Source: Roseiarcus sp963798015 (lineage in GTDB: Bacteria > Pseudomonadota > Alphaproteobacteria > Rhizobiales > Beijerinckiaceae). From it: 64,000 bases of DNA. Position numbers and translations under genes: made by a program. Where the stretch lies: the NCBI GenBank assembly GCA_963798015.1, contig CAWCSA010000001.1, forward strand, positions 310,001-374,000. The letters are read 5' to 3'. A model generated the notes under the pieces. The model worked only from the letters and a program-made list of their open reading frames with translations, had not been told where the DNA came from and made no database searches. Within the stretch, counting starts at the first letter, position 1. Every line of letters starts with the position of its first letter. Positions 27,337 to 37,114 of this stretch are shown here, piece by piece.

Positions 27337-28869
27337 ACGTCGATTTTGTTGAAAAACTCCTTGATCGCGGTGCGGCGCGCTGATTCCCTTCTCCTAGATA
27401 CAGGAGATTCGGTCGATGATGGGCGAGCGGCGGATGATGCAGGAGGCGCTGTTCTACAGCTTCAATCTTGAGCGGCATGTGCCCGACGATCATCTGCTGC
27501 GCAAGATCGACCGGTTCGTCAACTCGTCCGAGGTTCGTGTGCACCTGGGGCCCTATTATAGCGATGTAGGCCTGCCCTCGATCGATCCCGAACTGATGGT
27601 GCGCATGCTGATCGTAGGCTACCGCCTCGGCATTCGCTCGGAGCGGCGGCTGTGCGAGGAGGTCCACCTCAATCTGGCCTACCGATGGTTCTGTCGCTTG
27701 GGGCTCGACGGCGACGTCCCCGATCATTCAACGTTCTCAAAGAACCGCCACGGCAGCTTCCCGAGAGCGATCTCTTGCGCAAGCTGTTCGAGACCGTGGT
27801 GGGGCGCTGCATGAAGGAAGGAATCGTGGGCGGCGAGGCCTTCGCGGTCGATGCCAGCATCATCGTGGCCGACGCTCATCGCCGACGCGGCGTCGCCAAG
27901 ATCGAGGACCTCGATCCGACGTCCAGTCGTGTAGTCACGGAATATCTTTCGGTGCTGGATGACGCGGCCTTCGGCGGCGCGACGTCGGTCGAGCCGAAGA
28001 CGATTTCGCCGACCGATCCGGCGGTCGGTTACACCGCTTCAGCCAACGCCGTTGCCGCTTATGCTTACTCTGACAATTACCTTATCGATCTGAAGCACGC
28101 GGTGATCATGGACGTCGAGGCGACGACGGCCATTCGTCAAGCTGAAGTCGGAGCGGCCAAGGCGATGCTCGACCGCACGGCTGAACAGTTCGACGTCCCT
28201 CACGCTTGGTCGTCGACGGGGGCTACGGCTAAGATGGTCGGGTGGCTGGTGGACGAGCGTGGGATCGAGCCGCACGTGAACCTGATCGACAAATCCGAGC
28301 GCACCGACGGAACTTTCTCTCGCAGCGACTTCGCATTCGATACCGAACCCGAGACCTCTATGTCTGTCCCGGGGATAAGGAGTTGCGAAAATCTCGCCGC
28401 GCTTTCTCCACGCCGCGCGAGGGCGTCGCGAAGGACGGCGCGATCCGCTATCGCGCCGCTCAACACGACTGCGACGCTTGCATACTCAAACCCAAGTGCT
28501 GTCCGAATATGCTCGCACGCAAGATCGCGCGATCCGTTCACGAAGCCGCTCGTGACAAGGCCCGTGCGATCGCCAAGACCGAGGCCTACGCCGTCTCATG
28601 TCGAGAACGAAAGAAGGTCGAGATGCTCTTCGCTCATCTGAAGCGCATTCGCAGGCTCGGTCGATTGCGCCTCCGCGGTCCAAACGGGGCCAAAGATGAG
28701 TTCCTATTAGCCGCCACCGCCCAAAATCTCCGGAAACTGGCGAAGCTCATTCCTCATCCGGCGCCGATCTTCGCCACCTGAGCGAAGAGGCTAACCTGTG
28801 CCTTCTGACAGCCGTGCTCGACGCCAAACCTGGCAGCCAAAACAACGAGTTTTTCAACAAAATCGACGT
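27337..28869 (+). mobile_element. IS1182-family element with 23-bp perfect inverted repeats
   Basis: The ends 27337-27359 and 28847-28869 are perfect inverse copies (ACGTCGATTTTGTTG and the following GAAAAACTC, inverted at the right end). No clear target duplication is visible. The transposase frame inside is broken. The length is 1533 bp. Confidence 0.85.
27416..28781 (+). pseudogene. IS1182-family transposase, two frameshifts
   Basis: N-terminal part 27416-27735 (MMQEALFYSFNLERHVPDDH ... WFCRLGLDGDVPDHSTFSKN), middle part in another frame (LLRKLFETVVGRCMKEG, AFAVDASIIVADA) to about 28335, and C-terminal part in a third frame (LYVCPGDKELRKSRRAF ... RKKVEMLFAHLKRI) ending at 28781. The junctions lie at C-rich spots near 27760 and 28345. 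All conserved blocks are present, so a corrected read would give a full transposase of about 455 aa. Confidence 0.85.
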
Positions 28870-29206
28870 GAAGCGGACATCGCGAAGCGCGCCGTCGGAG
28901 AACTCAACTGGGGCACGGCGGAAGGGGGAGGCCGAGACCTTCGATTGTCGAATTTGCGCCCATAGTGAGGTCGCGCGAATTCTCGAAACCGGACGTACGA
29001 TCGAAGGATGCCTACGCGCGTCTTGCGGATCGCGGTAGCCATCCTCCGGACGGTAGCAATACCCTAAGAGCGGTCATTCTCGGACCGCCGGGCGAACGGT
29101 TCAAATCGACCTCTTGCTTTCTTCCTCATCGATCTAGGAACGGAAGCGATGCGTCAACGTCCTCTCCCTTGACCGCAGCCGGCCCGGTGGAAGCTCTAAC
29201 CTCCGA
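28870..29206. other. Intergenic, no supported gene
   Basis: Between the IS1182 right end and the stop of the ABC permease gene. Only short frames without family resemblance are present on either strand. Confidence 0.3.
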
Positions 29207-30025
29207 CTAGGCGGACGGCTTTCTGCCTCGTCGCGCAAGAATATTCGCGACAAGCAGCAAAAGGACGGACAGGGTCATCATCAAGGTTGCGGCCGCGGTG
29301 ATCGCCGGGCTGAGCTGCTCGCGGAGGCCGATGAACATTTCGAGCGGAAGCGTGCGGTGGTTAGCGCCCGCCAGGAACTGTGCGACGACGACCTCGTCGA
29401 ACGATGTGACGAACGCGAATGCCGCGCCGGACAGCACGCCCGGCAGGATGAGCGGCAGCATCACCCTGAAGAAAGCCTTGATCGGCCCCGCTCCAAGCAC
29501 CGCCGCGGCGCGTATGAGACTGCGGTCGAAGCCGCTCAGGCTGGCCCCGACCGTCACGACCACGAATGGACTGGCGAGCGCGGTATGCGCCAGAATGACG
29601 CCGGCATAGCTGCCCGCAAGGCCGATGCGCGCATAGAAGAGATACGAACCGACGGCCGTGATCACGACCGGGACGACCAGCGGCGACAGCAGCACAGGCA
29701 CGACGATGCGCCGTTCTGGGAATCTCTCGCTTGACAAGGCGATCGCCGTCATCGTGCCGAGCGCAGTCGCCACCAACGTGACGCCGAAGGCGATGATCAG
29801 GCTGTTGACGATCGCCGCCTGCCAGCGCGGCGTGCCGAGCACGACGTCGTACCAGCGCGTCGAAAATCCCTCCAACGGAAAGATGAAGAAGGCGCCGCTG
29901 TTGAACGAGAGCAACACGGGGATGAAGGTCGGGACCAGAAGGAACACAACCACGAGGCCGCTCCACAGCCAGAGCAGGCCGACCCGGACGCGCTCACCGA
30001 TGGTCGGGTAAGGGGAGAGGAGCAT
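29207..30025 (-). CDS. Polyamine-type ABC transporter permease (PotC-like)
   Basis: This 272-aa inner-membrane protein has about six hydrophobic segments (for example GLLWLWSGLVVVFLLVPTFI and the C-terminal LMMTLSVLLLLVANIL). The EAA-type loop that docks on the ATPase is visible (IRAAAVLGAGPIKAFFRVMLPLILPGV). The start is ATG 30025, two bases after the stop of the first permease gene. It belongs to the spermidine/putrescine family of importers. No ATPase gene follows downstream, where an IS1182 element lies, so the operon is probably incomplete. Confidence 0.9.
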   Translation of the reverse strand: MLLSPYPTIGERVRVGLLWLWSGLVVVFLLVPTFIPVLLSFNSGAFFIFPLEGFSTRWYDVVLGTPRWQAAIVNSLIIAFGVTLVATALGTMTAIALSSERFPERRIVVPVLLSPLVVPVVITAVGSYLFYARIGLAGSYAGVILAHTALASPFVVVTVGASLSGFDRSLIRAAAVLGAGPIKAFFRVMLPLILPGVLSGAAFAFVTSFDEVVVAQFLAGANHRTLPLEMFIGLREQLSPAITAAATLMMTLSVLLLLVANILARRGRKPSA

Positions 30026-30027
30026 CG

Positions 30028-31296
30028 CTACGCCAGCAGCCGATCGAGACCGAGGAGCCTGGCAAAAAGGACGAACAGCGCCAGCGTGAAGATCAGCAGG
30101 ATAAGGCTTAACGCCGCCGCCATCTCCCAGTTGAGATCGACATTGACGTAGTTGGCGATGAAGTTGCTGATGAGCTGATCGCCCGCGCCGCCGATCAGGG
30201 CCGGGGTGATGTAATAGCCGAGGCACAGGATGAAGGTGAGCAGGCATCCCGCCATCACGCCCGGCATGACCTGCGGCAGGTAAACGCGCCGGAAGGCGGT
30301 AGCGGGCCGGGCTCCGATCGAGTAGGCGGCCCGCATCTGGGAGGGCGGGATCGTCCGCATCACGCTGTAGATGGGAAGCAGCGTGAAGGGCAGTTGGATA
30401 TGGATCATGGCGATGATCAGGCCGATGCGGCTGTACATCAGGTCGAGACGTTCGCTGACGACGCCGAGCCAGACGAGGAGCTCGTTCACCAGCCCGTACC
30501 GCTGGAGGAGCACGGTCCATGCCGCGGTGCGCACCAGGACCGACGTCCAGAACGGCAATAGCACCGCGGCGATGAGGATCGCGGCGACCGTTCTCGGCGC
30601 GTTGGCAATGACATACGCCAGGGGAAACGCCAGGATCAGCGTTCCGATGGTCACGATCGCGGCGACGGAGAAGGTGCGGACGAACAACCGAATGAAGATC
30701 GCCTGATCGGCCGGCACGCGCTCGACGCCGGCTGCGCCCCATCTCAGATCGAGAGCGCTCAACAGATAGAAGGAGGTCAGCCGATTTGCGCCTTCTATCG
30801 CGGTCCACGTAGCGGGATTTGACCAGAACGGCGCGGATTTGACGATTTGCAGCGCGGACTGACCGTCCGTTCCCTGCAGTTGCCGCGCCGTGCGCAGAAC
30901 CTGGCTGCGCGCCCCGGGAAGACGGACGTTGAGGCTCTTGGCGAGGTCGGCCGCGGTGCCGATTGCCTGCTTCTCCTTGAGGTCGTCGACAAGCGCGGCG
31001 AATGCGGCATCGCCCGGCAGCCCCGCGCCATCCCAGTTGCGCAGCGCCTCGCCGGTTCGCGGCAGCGCGTCCGCGATCGACGGGTCGTAGACGGCGCGCG
31101 CCAGCAGCAGCGCTATCGGGATGCCAAAGCTGAACAGGAGCAGCGCGAGCAACGGCGCCGCAAGCAGGAACGATTTCAGCCGGACGCCGAACTCGGCGCG
31201 CCTCAGCGCCCTGGCGAGCGCCGGCGTGACCTCTTCGACAGCGTCGCCGAGGAGCGTCTGCGACGACGCCGGATCGCCAGCCTGAGAGCGGAACAT
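30028..31296 (-). CDS. Polyamine-type ABC transporter permease (PotB-like)
   Basis: This 422-aa protein has a cytoplasmic N-terminus, a first membrane segment (FLLAAPLLALLLFSFGIPIALLLARAV), then a periplasmic insert of about 130 residues and the usual permease core ending in the EAA loop (AYSIGARPATAFRRVYLPQVMPGV). The large insert is typical of the longer members of this family. ATG 31296 lies six bases from the stop of the binding-protein gene. It pairs with the permease at 29207. Confidence 0.9.
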   Translation of the reverse strand: MFRSQAGDPASSQTLLGDAVEEVTPALARALRRAEFGVRLKSFLLAAPLLALLLFSFGIPIALLLARAVYDPSIADALPRTGEALRNWDGAGLPGDAAFAALVDDLKEKQAIGTAADLAKSLNVRLPGARSQVLRTARQLQGTDGQSALQIVKSAPFWSNPATWTAIEGANRLTSFYLLSALDLRWGAAGVERVPADQAIFIRLFVRTFSVAAIVTIGTLILAFPLAYVIANAPRTVAAILIAAVLLPFWTSVLVRTAAWTVLLQRYGLVNELLVWLGVVSERLDLMYSRIGLIIAMIHIQLPFTLLPIYSVMRTIPPSQMRAAYSIGARPATAFRRVYLPQVMPGVMAGCLLTFILCLGYYITPALIGGAGDQLISNFIANYVNVDLNWEMAAALSLILLIFTLALFVLFARLLGLDRLLA

Positions 31297-31302
31297 CGGA
31301 CG

Positions 31303-31899
31303 CTACCGCGCCAGCCAGGCGTTGAAGCGCTTGACGAGATCCGGGCCATGGTCGCCCCAGAACGTGGGATCAGCCACCAGGTACGAGGTCATGTGATCAG
31401 GGGCGTTCGGCAGCTTGGCCAAAGCGTGAGCCGCCACGAAGGGCGCAGCGTCTTTGCGAACCGGACCGTAGGCGATGTAGCTCGCAAGCCTGGCGTTGTT
31501 CTCGGGCGTGCTGATATAGGCGAGGAACTTGTAGGCGAGATCGACGTTCTTCGCGCCCTTGGGGATCGCGATCATGTCGAACTCCAGGATCTGACCGTTC
31601 CAGACGATCTTGAACGGCCTGCCCTCATTGTCGATCGCGTTCTGGATCCGGCCGTTCCAGCCCGTCGTCATCACCACTTCGCGCGAAGCAAGGAGTTGCG
31701 GGGGCTGCGCACCGGCTTCCCAGCAGACGATGTCCTTCTTGATCGTGTCGAGTTTCCTGAAAGCGCGATCCACCCCGACGGGCGTGGCGAGCACCTTGTA
31801 GACATCGGCGGGGGCGACCCCGTCCGCCATCAGGGCCCATTCGAGATTCTGCGCCGGGAACTTGCGCATGCCCCGTTTGCCGGGGAACTTCTTGGTGTC
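31303..31899 (-). pseudogene. Extracellular solute-binding protein, 5'-truncated
   Basis: The C-terminal ~195 residues of a spermidine/putrescine-type binding protein: FPGKRGMRKFPAQNLEWALMADG, WNGQILEFDMIAIPKGAKN, YISTPENNARLASYIAYGP. The frame enters from about 31899, where similarity stops and IS1380 sequence begins on the other strand. Signal peptide and first lobe are lost, so it cannot be exported. The first ATG (31869) is internal to the family alignment. It was the first gene of the ABC operon. Confidence 0.85.
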
Positions 31900-31901
31900 T
31901 T

Positions 31902-32693
31902 GTCTACGACACCGAGCGAAGCCGCCCCGTCGCGGTCGTGTTGCGACCTGGCAAGACGCCCGGCGGCGTCGAAGTGCGCGCCCATCTGCGCCGCCTGGTC
32001 CGACATATCCGCAAATGCTGGCCCAAGACGCGCATCACCTTCCGGGGCGATGGACATTACGCTCGGCCCGAGGCGATGACATGGTGCGAGAAGAACGGCG
32101 CCGACTATGTGTTCGGCCTGCCCGGCACGCAGCCTCTGTCGAAAAAAGTCGATGACAAGGCCGACGAGGTTCGCGTCGAACGCGCTCTGGAAAACAAGGA
32201 CATCGTGCGCGGTTATGCCGAGACCCGACACAGAGCCGGTTCTTGGACCTGCGAGCGGCGCGCCGTCGCGCGTATCGAAGCCACGACGCTCGGCCTCGAT
32301 ATCCGCTTCGTCGTCACCAATCTCGAATGCGGCTCCCCCGAATGGATCTACGACAGCCTGTATTGCGCGCGTGGTCAGGCGGAGAACCTGATCAAGCTGC
32401 ACAAGACGCAGCTCTCATCGGATCGCACGTCCTGCCGTTCCGCCGTCGCCAATCAGGTTCGGCTCGTCCTGCACACCGCCGCCTATTGGCTGATGCTGAC
32501 CGTCCGAGACGCCATTCCCAAACAGTGCGATCTGGCCAAGGCCGAGTTCGCGACCTTGCGCCTTCGTCTGCTCAAAATCGCCGCTCGCGTCATCGAAACC
32601 GCCAGAACCGTGCGCCTGGCCTTCGCCACCTGTCATCCCGAGGCGGCCCTCTTCGCCAGCTTGCCCGGCGCGCTCGCTCCGCTCGGCCCCTGA
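31902..32693 (+). pseudogene. IS1380-family transposase, C-terminal fragment
   Basis: The open frame begins inside the protein (VYDTERSRPVAVVLRPGKTPGG) and shows the DDE-type core FRGDGHYARPEAMTWCEKNG and the acidic YCARGQAENLIKLHK region to a natural stop (TGA after ALAPLGP). The N-terminal half is missing, cut at the junction with the binding-protein gene at 31900. No left inverted repeat remains. Confidence 0.85.
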
Positions 32694-32865
32694 CAGACGG
32701 GGCATCGGTCCCTTCCCCCGTCCCCTTCCTCCAACGCGTCATCAAAAAGTGCGAACCTTCAAGCGGTGAAAAACCCGAACGACGACCCGCAACCAAAATC
32801 ACCGCGAACCAAAATCTCGGAAAAGCACCGCTGCCTGTGAATAGGAGCGGCTAATAACCCTCGAT

Positions 32866-33012
32866 ATGGCCGTCGAAGTGGTGGCCGCGTTTGTCTCCAA
32901 GAACCTTCTGCCGAGAGGCGAACTGACTGAATCGCCTTCAAGAGCCGTCGCAAATTCTGCCGCCCGGAAATGGTTTGGCGTCGCCGCCACGCCATTGGTT
33001 CGCCCGCCTTAG
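32866..33012 (+). pseudogene. Possible MucR-family regulator, N-terminal stub
   Basis: The frame from ATG 32866 reads AVEVVAAFVSKNLLPRGELTE, preceded in frame by RLITLD. This resembles the N-terminus of MucR/Ros zinc-finger regulators ('ltaeIVaAYVsnNxvpxxeLp'). It then degenerates and stops at 33012, and the zinc finger is absent. The rest of 32694-33276 shows nothing else I can support. Confidence 0.35.
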
Positions 33013-33276
33013 CCAACCCCGTAGCGACATCCAAACCTGTGTGAGCCGCACTGGGGCCCGCCTCACAGCCCGTCATCTCGAGTGTGATGGTCGCGGCGCA
33101 TTGATGTTTTGTCGATGTTTCATCTTTCAAATGTTTCAGTCGCCGCCCCGACCGCGCGCGCGTGAACCCCCTTTCATCGCCTATGCATGAGGCTCTGCGC
33201 CGGAACCCGGCGCAACCCTCGACAAGCCTGCATACTGTGAGACGGGTCGCCCTATCTCAGGCGAACATGTGGTCTA

Positions 33277-33590
33277 GCAATTGGAGGGGCAGAAATGGCG
33301 CAAGGTTGATGCCGATTGGGCGGGTCTCGGAACGATCTCGCGCCGGCCACCATGACCCGCAGGCAGCTTCTCCGTCTCGCACACCCAGGTCTCGGCAACC
33401 GCGGGGGTTGCAAATTCGCTTACGCCGTGTCTGTGGACCATCTGTGGCTTCAAGCGCAGACGATAGGCCGCGTAGCCGAGGCCTGCACAGCCGACAAGGA
33501 TCATCGCCCATGTCGACGTCTAGGGCACAGAAGTCGTTACTGGGGGTCATGGTCCCGGTAAAGCTCCCCGTACCCTCGAACGTCACCCCT
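33277..33590 (-). pseudogene. PEP-CTERM sorting-signal protein, degraded 3' end
   Basis: Minus-strand codons from about 33586 read TFEGTGSFTGTMTP. After removal of one C from a CCCCC run (near 33545) they continue VTTSVP-stop-TSTWAMILVG and then CAGLGYAAYRLRLK. This is a PEP-CTERM signal (Pro-Glu-x-x-x-Trp-Ala, hydrophobic helix, basic end) in which Glu is replaced by TAG (33520-33522). The natural stop after the basic end is also lost. Such signals anchor surface proteins in bacteria that make exopolysaccharide. The upstream part is not identifiable. Confidence 0.55.
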
Positions 33591-33833
33591 TATGAAGGTA
33601 GTCGCGTGCGACACCCATGCGGCGGACCGATCGCATGCCACAACCGCCAACGGCTTTCTCAACGCTGGCGCCATTACCGTGGTAGCAAGCCTTCTGGTGC
33701 CGCGATGCTTATTGCCCGCTTGATCTGGCGACTCGCTGAGTTTCTGCCGGCAATCACAAGCGACCAAGGGCGTGCCGTGCTCTGGAGCGAGGTTATGAGC
33801 GGGATGCTTCGACTTCAACTCGTGTATGACCTA

Positions 33834-35012
33834 GTCACCTGAATCTAAAATTCGCTGCATAACGTTTGCTCGGTCTTTTGGCAGAAGCGTTTGACAGAGG
33901 CGAGGATTTGGTCGGCGGATTTGGTCCAACGATAGGGCTTTGGATTTTCGTTGTGGCGCTCGATGAAGGAATGGATGTCGGCCTCCAATTGCTTTATCGA
34001 AGTATGGACGCCGCGCCGGAGCTGCTTTCTGGTCAGCTCGGCGAACCACCGCTCGATCTGATTGATCCAGGAGGCTGAAGTTGGCGTGAAGTGCACATGG
34101 TAGTTCGGCCGCCGCGCCAGCCAGGCCTTGATCGCCGCCGTTTTATGGGTGGCGTAATTGTCCATGATGATGTGGACGTCGAGCCCCTCGGGAACGCCGA
34201 CATCGATCTGCTTCAAGAAATCCAGGAACTCGGCCGCCCTATGGCGTTTGTAGCACTTGCCGATGACGAAGCCGGAGGCTGTGTCGAGAGCGGCGAACAG
34301 CGACGTCGTTCCGTGGCGGACATAGGAATGGGTGCGGCGCTCGGGGATGCCGGGCATCATCGGCAGAACCGGCTGCTCGCGGTCGAGCGCCTGAATTTGG
34401 CTCTTCTCGTCGACGCTCAGCACCAACGCACGATTGGGCGGCGAAAGGTATAGCCCGACGATGTCGCGCACCTTGTCGACGAACAACGGATCGCTGGAAA
34501 GCTTGAACGTCTCGGATCGATGGGGCTGCAAGCCGAAAGCGCGCCAAATCCGTCGTATCGTCGTGTGCGAAAACCCGGCCTGCGCCGCCATCGAACGGAT
34601 CGACCAATGCGTCGCATCCTTCGGCGTCGAGCGCAGCGTGCGCTCGATCACGGCGGCCACCTGATCGTCGTCGATCGTTCTCGGTCTTCCTGGGCGAGCC
34701 TCGTCCAGCAGGCCTTCGACGCGATCCGCCAAGAATCGCCGACGCCACTTCCCGACGGTGTGCTCGTGGAGCCCGAGTTCATCGGCGACAGATTTGCTCA
34801 GCAAGCCATCGGCGCATCTCAGGATGACGTGGCATCGCTCCGAAAGTGATCGCGCAACCCGGCGCCGGCGAACCTGGCGTTCAAGATACGACCGCTCTTC
34901 CGAGCTCAGGATTATCGGAGCCGTTCGACGGCCCGTCGCGTTCGCCATGACCTCGCCTCCACCCAAGTGAAAGCGACACTCTACAATGAAACTAACTTCA
35001 GTTCCAGGTGAC
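33834..35012 (-). mobile_element. Intact IS630-family element flanked by TA
   Basis: Imperfect inverted ends start GTCACCTG (left 33834, right end 35012), with further matches inward. TA lies on both sides (33832-33833 and 35013-35014). It carries one intact transposase gene. The insertion lies between the PEP-CTERM remnant and a small gene whose 5' end it may have cut. Confidence 0.85.
33845..34948 (-). CDS. IS630-family transposase
   Basis: 367 aa from ATG 34948 (MANATGRRTAP). The N-terminal double HTH region is LSERCHVILRCADGLLSKSVADELGLHEHTVGKW. The DDE core is VLSVDEKSQIQALDREQP, then DVHIIMDNYATHKTAAIKAWL and FTPTSASWINQIERWFAELT. All three acidic residues are visible and the frame is unbroken, so this copy should be active. 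Confidence 0.95.
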   Translation of the reverse strand: MANATGRRTAPIILSSEERSYLERQVRRRRVARSLSERCHVILRCADGLLSKSVADELGLHEHTVGKWRRRFLADRVEGLLDEARPGRPRTIDDDQVAAVIERTLRSTPKDATHWSIRSMAAQAGFSHTTIRRIWRAFGLQPHRSETFKLSSDPLFVDKVRDIVGLYLSPPNRALVLSVDEKSQIQALDREQPVLPMMPGIPERRTHSYVRHGTTSLFAALDTASGFVIGKCYKRHRAAEFLDFLKQIDVGVPEGLDVHIIMDNYATHKTAAIKAWLARRPNYHVHFTPTSASWINQIERWFAELTRKQLRRGVHTSIKQLEADIHSFIERHNENPKPYRWTKSADQILASVKRFCQKTEQTLCSEF

Positions 35013-35017
35013 TAGTT

Positions 35018-35293
35018 ATGCCACTCGCGATGAAAGGAGAAATCGACGAAAAAGAATATAAGGAAATTAGCATGCGTGCGGTCATCGCGACCACCAATCG
35101 AGATCCAAACTGGAGGGATGACGCACTCAACCGGGTAGGCGACCTGATCGGCGAGGACAATAAGGCACTCGAGACGCGAGCGGCACGGGTCATCGCGACA
35201 TCCGACGCGATTCGCTACACTCAGTTAGGGAACCCCGAAAAGATCGTGATCAAGTCTAGGGCACTGCTGAGAGCTATGGGGTATGACGTCTAG
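35018..35293 (+). CDS. Hypothetical protein, possibly 5'-truncated by IS630
   Basis: 91 aa, charged and helical (EIDEKEYKEISMRAVIATTN ... RVIATSDAIRYTQLGNPEKI). No family is recognised. The first codon lies three bases from the TA duplication of the IS630 element, so the original start was probably upstream and lost. The codon use looks coding. An internal ATG at 35030 is also possible. Confidence 0.5.
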   Translation: MPLAMKGEIDEKEYKEISMRAVIATTNRDPNWRDDALNRVGDLIGEDNKALETRAARVIATSDAIRYTQLGNPEKIVIKSRALLRAMGYDV

Positions 35294-35499
35294 GGTTTCT
35301 TCGGAGTTTGCCTGTCGGGGCAGGTGGTTGAAGAGGCGGCGGAGTGGCTGGTCGATACGATTCGCGACCATTGCGGAATGCAGGCGGACCAAGCCGAAGC
35401 GCAAACGCGGCGCATTGGCGACGGCCATTGAATTTCTAGTTTTTCCCAATCAGCATTGCGCCTCGCCTCTTGCATGTTGCGGACAAATCATGCGGTTAG

Positions 35500-35644
35500 G
35501 GAACACGATTGCCCCCCCATTCAACACGGCGTCTACCCGAACCAAGCCATCTGGCCGAGAGTGCTTGTCGTCGTGGGGCTTTCGGTCTGTTTCGCTCCGG
35601 CGAATGTGGCAGCATATACGACTTCCGCGTTTACCGGTCGTTGA
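35500..35644 (+). pseudogene. DHA2-type MFS transporter remnant
   Basis: The frame reads YPNQAIWPRVLVVVGLSVCF and then APANVAAYT. This matches the segment before the last membrane helices of EmrB/QacA-type drug exporters ('WPRvvxgvGlxxxFaPxxvaay'). It breaks off into unrelated sequence and stops at 35644. Nothing else of the transporter is found. The flanking stretch 35294-35500 shows no supported gene. Confidence 0.4.
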
Positions 35645-35805
35645 GAATCCTGACGCAAGGTCACCGGAGATGGCCACTTGGAAGTGTCCCCCAGCGCGTG
35701 CTCTAACGTGGACGTCCACGTCGAGGGCGGTCGTGAGCTGACGCAAGCGATTTCCACAGCGGTCCTGGCGGACAGTCGAGCAGGTCGCTCTAACGCACGG
35801 AGGTG

Positions 35806-36915
35806 ATGGCCGTCCACGAAGACTTGCCAGACCTTGATATCCAAGACTTTCGACTGTGGTGGGAGCGGGGCGCTCTCAGCGAGGCTACTCGCGGCCGTCT
35901 ACGGGTCTGGAAGGTGATTGCGACAATGCTCATGTTCGTCGCTCTCATCTCGATCGTCGTTCTCGCGCTAAGGGCAAGCTACCCTAGGCCGATGAAGGGG
36001 CTTCCTGAAGTCCCGCCCGTCGGCGTGCCCTCCGCAGGAGGGTCTCGTGGCAACGAGACCACGATGGCATCAAACGACGTTACTCCCCTCAATAAAGAGA
36101 GCTTGCAGTCGACGCAGATCGTCAAGGACCAGTCGGCCGAGCCCAAGACGCAGGCGTCGCTCCGTTCGCCGACAGTGAGCGCGGTCCACCAAGCGAGTCA
36201 ATCTGCCGATACTAATCAAAATCGGACCGCAACTATCCCGTCTGACGGGATGCCTATCGCGACGACGGTCTCGATTAAACCCTCACCTCCGGCCCACAGG
36301 CTAAATCAGCCTGCCGACTCCGGGCCCGCGGCAATGAAGGAAGCCCTTGGGATCGAGCAACGCGTAAAATCCGATTCGCTGACGAAATATTCTCGTGAGA
36401 GCGCTCCGTCGCAGGTCGTGGTCGCAAAGAGGGAGGCGACCGGCCCGGCCGTCGCTGTAGACTCGCGCAAGCAATTCCTGCCTGAGCCCCCCGTCAAGCC
36501 TGACGGAGCCACGACAGAGCCTAGGTCTGCGCAGGCCGCGACCAACCCTATGCCGGCGCCAGGGGCTCCCGGCGAGGCCATCCGGCAATCCTTCGACCGG
36601 ATGCTTCACACCATTGGCGGTTTGCTCGGTCAGAGCAATCCGCCTGTGCTTCAGTCTGACTCGATCTCCGCGTCGGCAGGATGGGCGGTCCAATTGGCCG
36701 CGCCAAGATCCGAGACCGAGGCTAGGAGCGACGCGAAGCGACTCAGTGCCCAGTACGCCTCTAAGCTCAAGGGGTCGAAGATCGGCGTACACAAGGCCGT
36801 CGTCGATGGCGTGACGGTCCACCGTTTGCGTGTCGTCGGCTTGTCCAAGGCCGGCGCCTCATCGCTTTGCGCAAGCCTGAAGGACGACGGCGGCAGCTGC
36901 TTCGTGGCTCGTTAA
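35806..36915 (+). CDS. SPOR-domain membrane protein
   Basis: 369 aa from ATG 35806 (GTG 35803 is also possible). ACGGAGG lies just upstream. The N-terminal ~40 residues are cytoplasmic, followed by one membrane helix (VIATMLMFVALISIVVLALRA), a long Ser/Pro/Gln-rich disordered linker, and a C-terminal SPOR domain (GWAVQLAAPRSETEARSDAK, then HRLRVVGLSKAGASSLCASL). SPOR domains bind denuded glycan strands of septal peptidoglycan. The two Cys near the end could form a disulfide. The gene is intact. Confidence 0.85.
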   Translation: MAVHEDLPDLDIQDFRLWWERGALSEATRGRLRVWKVIATMLMFVALISIVVLALRASYPRPMKGLPEVPPVGVPSAGGSRGNETTMASNDVTPLNKESLQSTQIVKDQSAEPKTQASLRSPTVSAVHQASQSADTNQNRTATIPSDGMPIATTVSIKPSPPAHRLNQPADSGPAAMKEALGIEQRVKSDSLTKYSRESAPSQVVVAKREATGPAVAVDSRKQFLPEPPVKPDGATTEPRSAQAATNPMPAPGAPGEAIRQSFDRMLHTIGGLLGQSNPPVLQSDSISASAGWAVQLAAPRSETEARSDAKRLSAQYASKLKGSKIGVHKAVVDGVTVHRLRVVGLSKAGASSLCASLKDDGGSCFVAR

Positions 36916-37037
36916 CGAGGGACGCGGAACAGGCTGACTTATGAGTAGCAGCGTCGGCAAGCTGCTGCGCACTACGAAGGCATCGGCGCGGCGAAACCCG
37001 TTGGCGCGAGATCAGCGGAATGGTGGAAGCAGGAAGC

Positions 37038-37114
37038 GTGACAGGCGTCGACATCATAGGAGACATCCACGGACATGCGGACGCCCTTGGGCGGCTTCTT
37101 GAGGCCTTGGGCCG
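37038..37114 (+). pseudogene. Metallophosphoesterase, 5' stub
   Basis: From GTG 37038 the frame reads VTGVDIIGDIHGHADALGRL, with the metal-binding motif GDIHGH of Ser/Thr phosphatase-type metallophosphoesterases at its usual N-terminal place. After about 25 codons it meets IS3 sequence at 37115. The rest of the gene is gone. Confidence 0.65.

Noticed and set aside
30847..32079. 410-codon plus-strand frame
   Set aside because: Antisense to the ABC permease and binding protein; no motif, and it crosses the IS1380 junction.
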